This document shows positions 1 to 9,000 of a stretch of DNA of 64,000 nt, one piece after another. The DNA comes from Adiantum capillus-veneris (lineage: Eukaryota > Streptophyta > Polypodiopsida > Polypodiales > Pteridaceae), in contig CM043944.1 in assembly GCA_014529385.2 (NCBI GenBank), forward strand, positions 179,929,240 to 179,993,239, given 5' to 3'. The position numbers and the translations under genes are program-made. The stretch's first letter is position 1. Each line of letters opens with the position of its first letter. The notes beneath the pieces were generated by a model, which was not told where the DNA came from, did no database searches, and saw only the letters and a program-made list of their open reading frames with translations.

Positions 1-1
1 A

Positions 2-577
2 ACTAGCTACATGCCTGCGGAGCTAATGCATGGTCAAAAGCCAGTGATGCCGATTGAGGATACAATTCCCACATGGAATGTACTACCTTGGCAAGAGGGG
101 CTTAGTAGGGAAGATCTCCTTGCACTGCGTATAAGGCAGCTAGAGAGAAGACCTGGAGACATTGAAGCTGCAAAAGAACGACTCAAAAATGCAAGGTTGA
201 AAAACAAGGACTATTTTGATAAGCGACATCGACGTAGGAGCAAAGCAATTGACAAAGGTGACTGGGTTTTAGTGTATGATAGTAGCCTTGATAACCAGCA
301 CACAGTCATGCGTAAGTTCTCAAAAAGATGGTTTGGACCGTATGTTGTAAAGCATGTGCATGAAAATGATACTTACAGCTTGTCTGAACTAGATGGTACA
401 TAAGTAAAGATTCCCATTGCAGGAAAAAGGATTAAAATGTTTAAGAGAAGAGGAGACAATGATCTAGAAGATATTGATGAGGAAGAAGAGAAAAACACAG
501 GTGAAGATCAAAGTGAACATGAAGCTCTGGAATCATCCAGTGAAGAAGAAGACAAGGAAGATGTACAAGAGGTCTAA
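2..577 (+). pseudogene. Ty3/gypsy integrase C-terminal fragment with acidic tail
   Basis: The frame is open from the window edge and covers the end of a Ty3/gypsy polyprotein. It begins with the post-catalytic integrase segment (a T-S-Y-x-P-A-E-L-x-H-G-x-x-P-V-x-P pattern), continues through a basic helix (KERLKNARLKNKDYFDKR) and ends in the SH3-like integrase C-terminal domain (GDWVLVYD...KRWFGPYVV). An in-frame TAA at 401-403 interrupts it. The same frame then continues to TAA at 575-577 and encodes a strongly acidic Glu/Asp-rich tail. The catalytic core lies outside the window. A purine-rich tract and an LTR follow at once, as expected for the 3' end of the element. The family is gypsy, but the lineage is not resolved. 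The internal stop suggests it is inactive. Confidence 0.8.
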
Positions 578-623
578 TCTTACAAAGAGACAATGTGGCA
601 CATACCGGAGGATGTGCACGTTT

Positions 624-635
624 AGAGGGGGTGGA
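624..635 (+). other. Polypurine tract of the upstream gypsy element
   Basis: An A/G-rich run (AGAGGGGGTGGA) lies between the acidic tail of the integrase fragment and a TG dinucleotide that can start an LTR. This is the expected position of the plus-strand primer for reverse transcription. The exact 3' edge is inferred from the TG that follows. Confidence 0.6.
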
Positions 636-1718
636 TGTCGTGCTGTGACACGTACATAGTGGGAACGCATGCTACAAGATCTATCTTGTATTTTTTTAGA
701 TACATAATTATATTTTCTATAGTGTACATATGCATATTTAAGTATAATAATAAGCCTTCTATCTCATCCTATTATTTTTCTCAAGGGTAACATATCCTTA
801 CTTTACCATCAGAAAATACTATGGGAAAAGCATCAATAGCTCCGCCTCTTTAACTTGGGGCAAAAAGCATTGATTCTTTATTTCTACTCTTTCATTATCA
901 TCTCACACCCTAGCTAGATCCTATATCTAGGGTAAACTCCAATATATATATATTCTATGTATTTTTTATACTTTTCTTATATTTCTTTTTAAATAGCTAC
1001 TAGGAGAGAATCAAATCCTAGTGGGACACTAGGTGGCATGATTTCAAAGATACACTTATTTTAATGCATTATTGCAAGCATGATTACAAAAATTTGTCAA
1101 GGAGCAATGTCATGCTTTCATATGGCATGAGGTGTCCTTTGGAATTAAATGAAAGTCTAGGCTAAGGAGACCACATGAAGACTTTTGCTGCCATAAATGG
1201 ACCCTATTTTGATGAATTTTTTACACAAGGTTCCAATCCGAATTGGAAAACGAGTTTAAAATGAAAATCATAGCTAATGAGCTGAAGTTTTTTCCCATAT
1301 TTTTTCTTTTTTATTTGGAGCCACGGTTGGGGAGATATGATCAAAATACTGGACCCCAGTCTGCCCACATCATGCAGGGGCAGCTCATTTCCAACTTTTC
1401 CAATTCCTGTTCACACTGGCTCCTCTCTTCTTGTGTAAACCCTTGGGGGTTCCCTTCACCTATAAAAGGGGACCTCTTCTTCCTTGGAAGGAACTCAAGC
1501 ATTCAAGCCATTGATGAGAGGAATTCTCGAGGGAGTGAGTAGTAATGCCTAATTGTACTTAGCCATTAACATAAGCCCAAGCCTACACTTTCTCCTAGAG
1601 GGAGACTAGCCATTCTTGCAACAAGCTAACCTTGGAAGATCAACTCTAATCAAAGAAGGTCTTGCACTTGGTGTATCAATCAAAGTGGAATTATCCACTC
1701 TTCTTCTCTCTCCCATCA
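636..1718 (+). mobile_element. Probable gypsy LTR (TG...CA), + orientation
   Basis: The segment starts TGTCGTG directly after a polypurine tract and ends CTCTCCCATCA directly before a primer-site-like TGGTGCC. It carries a strong TATA box (TATAAAAG at 1461) and a transcribed-leader-like stretch after it. The LTR has internal sequence on both sides: an integrase end upstream, and a leader like that of the intact Tat element downstream. It may therefore be shared by two elements joined head to tail, or it may be an accidental junction. No second copy of this LTR occurs in the window, so both ends are inferred from the motifs alone. Confidence 0.5.
1461..1468 (+). promoter_or_regulatory. TATA box in the LTR
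   Basis: TATAAAAG sits about 260 bases before the presumed LTR end, a usual arrangement for the U3/R boundary of a plant gypsy LTR. Transcription would run rightwards into the leader at 1740-2440. Confidence 0.55.
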
Positions 1719-1722
1719 ATAA

Positions 1723-1739
1723 TGGTGCCGAAGGGTTTC
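1723..1739 (+). other. Putative primer-binding site after the LTR
   Basis: TGGTGCCGAAGGGTTTC follows the LTR's terminal TCA after a 4-base spacer. The intact Tat element has TGGTGCC at the same place after a 5-base spacer. The first seven bases are shared and the rest differs. I did not assign the tRNA. Confidence 0.4.
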
Positions 1740-1808
1740 AAGTAAGATGTGTTCTACATTGATGTTTTCTTGATTTCTTGTTGTTTTCATTTTCATCTCT
1801 AATCCAAC

Positions 1809-1831
1809 ATATATATATATATATATATATG
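1809..1831. repeat. (TA)n microsatellite
   Basis: About ten AT/TA dinucleotides in the leader region downstream of the LTR. Confidence 0.9.
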
Positions 1832-2023
1832 TATCTAATATCATCTCCTTAACCAAACCTATCTCTCTCATTCTTAGTAATTCATCCTCTCTAGGTTCTC
1901 TTTGCTATAGGTATATCTCTCCCCGCAGTATCCTTATTGCCTACGGGCAAGAATAGGGCTTGGGAGGGAAACTTCTCATCTCTTCACGTCTCTCATATCT
2001 ACATTTCTCACATACTATCCTAG

Positions 2024-2438
2024 ATGAATAACCCACATGATGATCATTTCTATCGCTTTCACTCTGTACGATCTATTAGAATTAACGTATGGATTAGCCG
2101 TAAAATACACTTTCAACAACGTATAGTGTTTCTCTTCGGCCCTGAAAGGCTCAATGAAATACTTCTATCACCGGATCCCATCATACTACCTCTCATAGAC
2201 TATAATTTTTCTTTTGATGTAAGCGTAGTTATCTTGCTATGAACCAAGAGGATTTGTACACACAATTAATCCCAATCACTAGACAAAATATATATATTAT
2301 GGTAAGCACAAAGCTACAATTCGTAGCCTATTTGGTTAGCCAAGATTGAATGCCATTAACTTATCCATTAACCCTTTCATATTACCCATGATACAATATG
2401 ACCATAGCCTTGATGTTTTCATCTTCGTATTGTTTTGA
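2024..2438 (+). mobile_element. Tat-type leader remnant with two copies of a repeated peptide module
   Basis: Two short frames here match, in order, the two short ORFs just upstream of the polyprotein in the Tat element at 4599-13712. The first (2024-2242) contains FGPERLNEILLSPDPI and ends in a Phe/Asp/Val/Ile-rich tail. The second (about 2290-2438) contains INPFILPMIQYD and ends LDVFIFVLF then stop. The order is the same as in the Tat leader, but on the opposite strand. This marks 636-2438 as the 5' end of a related element. A gag start expected after 2438 is not recognisable, so the element seems cut off there. Confidence 0.6.
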
Positions 2439-3663
2439 CATTCTCTTTTGCGTTCTTTCTTTGTGTGTGTGAGTGCAAGAGAGAAAGAGTGAGTCTTCTT
2501 TGATTGCACTTCTTTCCAAACCCTAGTCTTCATGGCATCTATGGTTTAACTCCTTCATATAGTTTTTGTTGAGTTCTCTCACAAACTCTCACAGCCATAA
2601 GCCCGGTGCTTTCCTGGCAAGACCGCAAATTTCTCGACAACGTATTGGCAAGCATCATTATGGATATACAGTTTTGGTTAGTTTTTGCTAAATGAATGCA
2701 CACTAGGTATTATGGGCCCTAGTGTTTAGCAAGGTATGATTTGGAACGGCATGCATATTCCACAGATTGTTGCTTATGAAGCATTTTGCACTCTATGTGC
2801 ACTATCTCTCTGAGATGACTTTTGGATCCACTAAATCACCAACAGAGGTCATGGCTCGGTTTGGGACGTTTGTGGATTTTTTCAAGTTAACCACGATGGT
2901 TATTTCGGACATTGTTGATTCTTCACCAATGTTAAACACTACTGTGATTTCCCGTTTACTATTCATCTGGGACGACTGTCTGTAAACCGTGAGGAAAACA
3001 CACCTCAGTACTGTCAGTTATCCAAGGGGATAGGCAGATTACAAAGATTAAAAAGAGTAATCTTTTGCTAAAGGATCTGCTAAGAGCATACGTTAACACA
3101 ACGCATTTCTAAATAGATGATTTTCTCCCTATTTTAGAATTTGCTTAAGTATGATTTTCGACTTTGAACACCTCTTGTGGTGGGGTTGGAGATTGTGTCA
3201 ATACTTTCATACGTCAAGGACTTACCAGGTGTGCTGACAGAGTACGTTGGCAAGTAACCTTCATTAGGGATGAACATGTAATGGACTGTTCAAGATACTC
3301 AGGCGAGTAGGAAATCTGGCTCACAACTTCATGGAAAGTTACGCCAAGGTTTCCTTGCATTATTCCAGTACCTTCAGAAGATCTGAAAACTGGTTATGCC
3401 TTTGGACAACTCTTAGTTGTGGTTCCTCCTTTACAACACTCAAGTGAGTTATAAATGGAGTTACCATTTAGACCCAAGTGGTTACAAACGGACAACAATG
3501 TTGAAAATCAAGATATTCATCTTGGTTTCATTGAACCTCCTCACTGCACCAATTATCGGTCATATAGACAACTGGCTCACTTGTGGGACGTCAATAAAAG
3601 AGAACACCAGTATTCTTAAGAAGATGTTACTACTTGTGTTTTTGAGGACGAAAACTCTTCCTT
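2439..3663. other. Unassigned, probably decayed retroelement sequence
   Basis: No coding region could be recognised. Short frames (2767-2985, 3417-3665) give no familiar domain. The last bases before 3664 resemble the end of a gypsy polyprotein, where an acidic stretch is followed by the polypurine tract, so the stretch is probably the eroded 3' half of a gypsy element. Confidence 0.4.
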
Positions 3664-3890
3664 AAGGGGGAAGTAATGTCAGGACACGGGTCCTGTACCC
3701 TAAGAACTAGGCTAGGCAAGGACTACGGCCAAGGGCCGGGCTAGGCAGTGTGGACAGGGGATCCGTCTAGGGCAAGGGGCTAGGAGCCCACCTATAAAGG
3801 GAGGTTGGGAGGAGGATCCAGGAGAGCCTAGTTGCCTAGTTTCTTACAGTTACACGAGATCATGACATGAGTGATGGAAGTCCTAGCCAT
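3664..3890 (+). mobile_element. Polypurine tract and start of a second gypsy LTR
   Basis: AAGGGGGAAGTAA (3664-3676) is a typical plant gypsy polypurine tract. It is followed at once by TGTCAGGACACGGG, which looks like an LTR start, and a TATA box (TATAAAGG at 3793). The LTR cannot be followed beyond about 3890, where gag-protease sequence appears, so it is probably truncated. No partner LTR is present in the window. Confidence 0.5.
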
Positions 3891-3996
3891 AAAAGAGGGA
3901 AATAGGTTGAAACAGGTACAGGTAGAGAGAAGAAGAAGAGAAAACCCAAGCAACATCACAATGCATCCGACTTTCCTTCGGGAGAAGGGAAACCAA

Positions 3997-4439
3997 ATTA
4001 TAGTTTAAGGGCTGATTTGGTGAGTAGAAAGGCTGATGTTACCTTTGGGCAACTCATGGAGATGTGTCCTAAGTTGAAGAGGTAGTGGAAGTCTGTAGTC
4101 AACCCCATGAAGAAGGAGCTTGCAAGGGGGTCTGTGAGAGTCCTGTCTTTGAATGAGCTACCTGATATATGCCCTACTATGGATGCATGGCATAGAGAGG
4201 CGTATATTGATGGAGGTGCACAGGTATGTGTTATTACTCAAGCTTGTGTATCAAAGTTGGGACTCAACATGGTGAAGAATTCAGGTTTTCGCATAAAGCT
4301 TGCCAACCAATCAAGGGTGAAGTGTTTAAGAGTTATAAAGGACTTGGAGGTGGATATATTTTAGGTTAAAGTGATGGTCAATTTTCATGTTATGCGTGCG
4401 GGTATCGGTGCATTCCCTCTCATCCTTGATTAACCAACC
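3997..4439 (+). pseudogene. Ty3/gypsy gag-protease fragment
   Basis: In one frame this reads from a gag-protease linker (ADVTFGQLMEMCPKLKR, then a stop) into a retropepsin-like domain. The catalytic D-S/T-G is replaced by DGG in YIDGGAQVCVITQACV, and the C-terminal hydrophobic turn is degraded (FPLILD then stop). In-frame stops occur in the linker, after VDIF and after LILD. It resembles the protease region of the nearby Tat polyprotein (YIDSGAEVCVMTEKL) but is clearly diverged. It is inactive. Confidence 0.65.
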
Positions 4440-4442
4440 GGT

Positions 4443-4598
4443 TTAGGGTTCTTGACTAGCATACAAAGAGAACACATAATGAACGAGGTCATCTAGACAC
4501 TCTTTCTCTTTCCTCATCCACCCTGACATGTTTTTTGCAATACGATCATACACTACAAGTCGTTTTTCATCCAAGGCCTCTTTCTTGGATGCACTCGC
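4443..4598 (-). pseudogene. C-terminal part of a Myb/SANT-like ORF, split by the Tat insertion
   Basis: This minus-strand frame encodes a charged helical segment (KKEALDEKRLVVYDRIAKNM, then a Trp- and Glu-rich stretch) ending at a stop at 4443. Removing the Tat element and one copy of the 4-bp target duplication joins this frame exactly in phase with the frame ending at 13713, so the two halves were one reading frame before insertion. The domain itself is in the N-terminal half at 13713-14621. Confidence 0.65.
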
Positions 4599-4713
4599 TG
4601 ACGAAGGAAATTTGGAATGGCGGCCTCTACACCAAAACAAACTCCATTGCGCCACAAGGGAAATGAGATGAGGGCACCACCTAGTCTTGGAAGCGTGGAC
4701 TAGGACCGCCACA

Positions 4714-4759
<46 letters not shown>

Positions 4760-6034
4760 ACTATGAATGAAGCATTAACCGTGGTGTGTGCACAAGGAAT
4801 GGATGACTTCAAACACTCCCAATACAAATAGCATATAGATTACCAAACAATCACTCAAGGATTAGCCAAGATCACATCAAGCACCCTCACACGCATATAC
4901 AACGTTTCACTTAATTAACACAAGTAAAAGGAGGAGAGGTTACTAGCATGAAACAATTTGCACTCTAGGATGTGCAAGAATAGAGTGAATGAATGAGCTT
5001 ATGGGCTCATGGTGAGTGATACAAAGGCTCAATGGGCTGAGGGAGGCTTGAAATTACAAAGGGGAAGGCCTCTTTATATAGGAAAGAGAGTGATTAGGAG
5101 TGAGGTTAAGATACAAGTGTAATTTGTACAAATGAAGCTTGATTAGGGACATTCAACCAATGAAGAAGCTCCTTCCAAGTGATTTGTTGACCAATTAGCT
5201 CCATCATCACTTGTGTTGTCTTCACTCCTTCCTCCATAACTTGAGTCCAAGAGCTTCCTTATTTTAAAATGTAAAGAATCTACATAAAATCAATACATAT
5301 CTAGTAATAATAGAAAGGGGTTGAGTGAGAACTTATGAATTACAACAAGATTAAGCATGACTTGAGAGGTGATTAGAAGAGGAACTTTGATGGGTTTTTG
5401 AGCTTGAGAGAGAGGAGGAAGGAGAGGAGGGTGAGAAGACTAATGGCTGATTTAAAAGAAGGTCTCAATGTGGAAAAGGAAGGGTGTGTGTGTGTAAAGG
5501 TAGGGGGGTGGTCTCCACCACAGTTGAAAAAACTGCCGTCCACCATTTTGGCCATATCTCCTAAACCGTAGATGCAAAAATTATAAAAAAAATATGGCCA
5601 GAATCTTCAGCTCGTCAGTTACAACTTTGATGAAGACAACTTTTCTTGGATCGGAGTGGAAGTATTTTTTAAAAATTCAACAAAATCATGTGCTTGGTTT
5701 CTTCCTTTACCAAGTCTTCCACTTGGGTCCCATTTGTTTGAATCATCATATGGCTCCAAAGCCATGATGATATGAGCCACTCATGACCCTTGAATCATGG
5801 GTGCATGGCTCCACAACCACATCATATATTTTCTTTTCACATTTACATATTTTCCCTTCCCTTTACCACTAGGTTCTCCCTCTACCTTTCACCTCCGGTG
5901 AACTAGTCAAGAAAAAATCATTTTTTTAAATTTTTCCAAGAGGTTGTTCTCACTCTTTCTTTTATTGTAAACCTCTAGAAGCAAGGAAAACCAACAAAAT
6001 ATGATAAACAAAAATTTGTGATAGGCTCGGATCA
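4599..6034 (-). repeat. 3' LTR of the Tat element
   Basis: In element sense it starts TGATCCGAGCC and ends CTTCGTCA. It is nearly identical to 12275-13712 over the full length, differing in scattered single bases or indels and in the (AG)n at 4716-4758. A TATATAAA promoter motif reads on the minus strand at 5073-5080. Confidence 0.95.
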
Positions 6035-6047
6035 TAGCCCCCCCAAA
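6035..6047 (-). other. Polypurine tract of the Tat element
   Basis: On the minus strand the bases TTTGGGGGGGCTA directly precede the 3' LTR and follow the polyprotein stop by about 30 bases. This is the expected second-strand primer. Confidence 0.8.
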
Positions 6048-6075
6048 CCTGGCTAGGGGTATTTATGCCTCTAGC

Positions 6076-9000
6076 CTACTTTCTTTGATCTTGAGCTGAC
6101 CTTATCCTGATGTGATAAGGCTTTAGACGCCATCCATTTGTCCTGGTCTTGTGCACTTTACCATCAATGTCTTGAAGTCTGTAAGAGCCATTTTTGAACT
6201 TTTTGGTGACCAAGAACGGGCCTTCCCATCGGAAAAGAAACTTTCCATCCTTACGAGTGTCGAAGCGATTGTCATAACGAAGCACCAGAGATCCCTTTTT
6301 GATGTCTTTGGATGCTAGCTTTTTGTTGAACTTTTCTCTGCGCTTCTCTGCTTCTTGAGAATAGTGGTTGATGGCTTCTTCACGATCCAATTGCAGCCTC
6401 TCTAGATCCATGATCCTTTGATGTACTTTCTCCTTTTGAGAGCCTACCTGGCTACCCAATATTCGAAGACTTGTTAACTTGACTTCAATGGGCAAAAGCG
6501 CCTCCTTTCCATAAACCAAATGAAAGGGTGTGTACCCTAATGTGGTTTTGAAGGAGGTTCTATAGGCCCATAGAGCTCCATTCAGGTGTTTGTCCCAATC
6601 TTGGCGCCTGGCCTGTACTTGTTTGGTGAGAATTTTGCAAATGATTCCATTTACCTTTTCCACCAAACCATTGCACTGAGGGTAGTAAGGAGTAGAGTGT
6701 TGATGCTGAATATTTAGCTTCTTCATGAGTTCTCCTACCAAGTCTGCTCTAAACCCTGGTCCTCTATCAGATAGTATTTCAAGAGGGGTGCCAAACCGGC
6801 AACAGATGTGGTCAAAGATGAACTGACTCACATCCTTAGCAGTAATTCTATTGGTCGGCATAGCCTCAGCCCATCTAGTCATGTAGTCTACTCCCATGAT
6901 GATGTACTCTTTACCTGACTGAGTGCGTGGAAGAGGCCCTATGGCATCAATTCCCCACTTCTCAAAGGGCCCATATACCTTTATTGGGTTCTGAGGTTCA
7001 GCTATGAGACGTCGTGGTCCTGCTTTCTGACATTCATCACATGTTTGACACCAATATTTGACATCACGATGAAGACTTGGCCAAGTAAACCCAGCTTGTA
7101 GAACCTTTCTACTAGTGACGTCGTGTGCAAAGTGTCCTCCGCACATATCATCGTGACAAGCTTTTAAAATCTCTTCAATTTCACTCTTCAAAGGAACTCT
7201 CCTAAGCACACTATCCTTACCAAGACAATACAAGTCATCATTTACTATGCGATACCTGGTAGCCTTCCTAGCTAACCATCGCCTTTCCCCTGCATTCAAG
7301 TGTTTAGGAGCCTCTCCTTGCTCCAGAATGTGCATAATATCTTCCAAGTCCTCCTTGCCTTGCTGAAGTGGAAGTTTGATGGCCACTGCTCCCACTATTG
7401 ACTCGTTTAACTTTGATGATGCTAGGTGGTCTGCATCCTTGTTCTGGTCTCTTGGTACATGATGTACTTGTGCCTCCCTAAATCTCCTCATAAGAGCTTT
7501 TGCTTCTCTCATTTTAGTAGAGAGACGGGCATTTTTGCAAGCCCATGTACCTTGCATTTGCCTTACCAAAAGCATGGAGTCACCAAAAGCGTTTAATCTC
7601 TTAATTGAATTATCGAGGCACCAACAAAGGCCATGAATTAGGGCATGATATTCTGCTTCATTGTTGGAGTGGACATCTTCTAGAGTGATCCCTTCACCAT
7701 GGATCCTCTCTCCCAATGGGGATAAGACCACGATGCCTGCAGCTGCCTTATCCTTGGTTCTCTTGTATGCTCCATCAAAGTAGAGACTATAAGCATTGAC
7801 CAAAGCCTCTAGAGCTGGAGGTGGCGGAAGTTCCTTTCTCTTCAAATGGCAAACTTTTTCATAGCACTTGTTTGTTAAAATGTCGGCTAAGCATGCTCGA
7901 GTTGTTCTTTCAACCTGTATTGTATAATCAAACTCTTGAAGTCGCACCACCCACTTTGCTATTTTGTCAGAGATTTCCATGTGTTGTAGTGCATAGGGAA
8001 ACATATCCTCCACAGTGATAATTACAAACCTCTTCGGCAGCAAGTATGGCCGAAATTTGGTTACCGCAAACATGAGAGCTAACACTAGCTGTTCCATTAG
8101 GGTGTAGGCCTTCTCTGTGTTTTCCATGAGGCGGCTAGCAAAATACACAGGCCTCATAAAGGAGGTTTTTGGATCTTTTTGTAGGAGGGCAGCACCAATG
8201 GCTTCTTCTCCCACACTAGGGTTTACAAAGAATGTTTCTTCCCAACAAGGTTGGAGGATTACAGGGAGTGACCCTAACATTTTTTTAATCTCTCTAAAAT
8301 GCCCTTCACTTTCTTCACTCCAAACAAGCGTCTCTTGACGAGTCAGCTGTTGTAGAGGAAATATCACTTGGGAGAGTAAGTGTATGAATCTACTCAAATA
8401 TCTTAGCTTTTGCAAGAAGGAGATTAATTGTTTGATGGAAGTTGGGGAAGGTAGATTTAGCAATGTTTCTATCTTTTCAGGATCTACCTCGATTCCATCA
8501 ATGGACACTACATGCCCTAATAGTGTAACCTTGCTTTCCCCAATGTGACATTTGTCCTTGTTTAGTTGTCCACCCAGCTTAGCTAAACGAGTAAATCCTT
8601 CATCAATCTTGCCGAGATGCATACTTTTGGAGCTGTAAATACAAAAGTCATCTATGAAAACCCTTATGGACTTACCAAAGTAAGGTTGGAAGACCATGTT
8701 CATGAATCGTTGAAAGGTGGCTGGAGCGTTGGTGAGACCAAAGGGCATGACTCGAAATGCAAAACATCCCCATGGTGTGATGAAAGTAGTCTTCTTCTGG
8801 TCCTCCTCTGCAATGTGTATTTGAAAGTAGCCAGAGTAGCCATCACACACTGTGTATCTCTCATGGCCTGCTACTTCATTTAGAATCTCATCTTGAAATG
8901 GGAGAGGGAAGTGGTCCCTCTTTGTTGCAGCATTTAGTGGCTTGTAATCCACGCACACTCGCCATTTACCATTCTTCTTTGGCCTCACCACTACTGGGGA

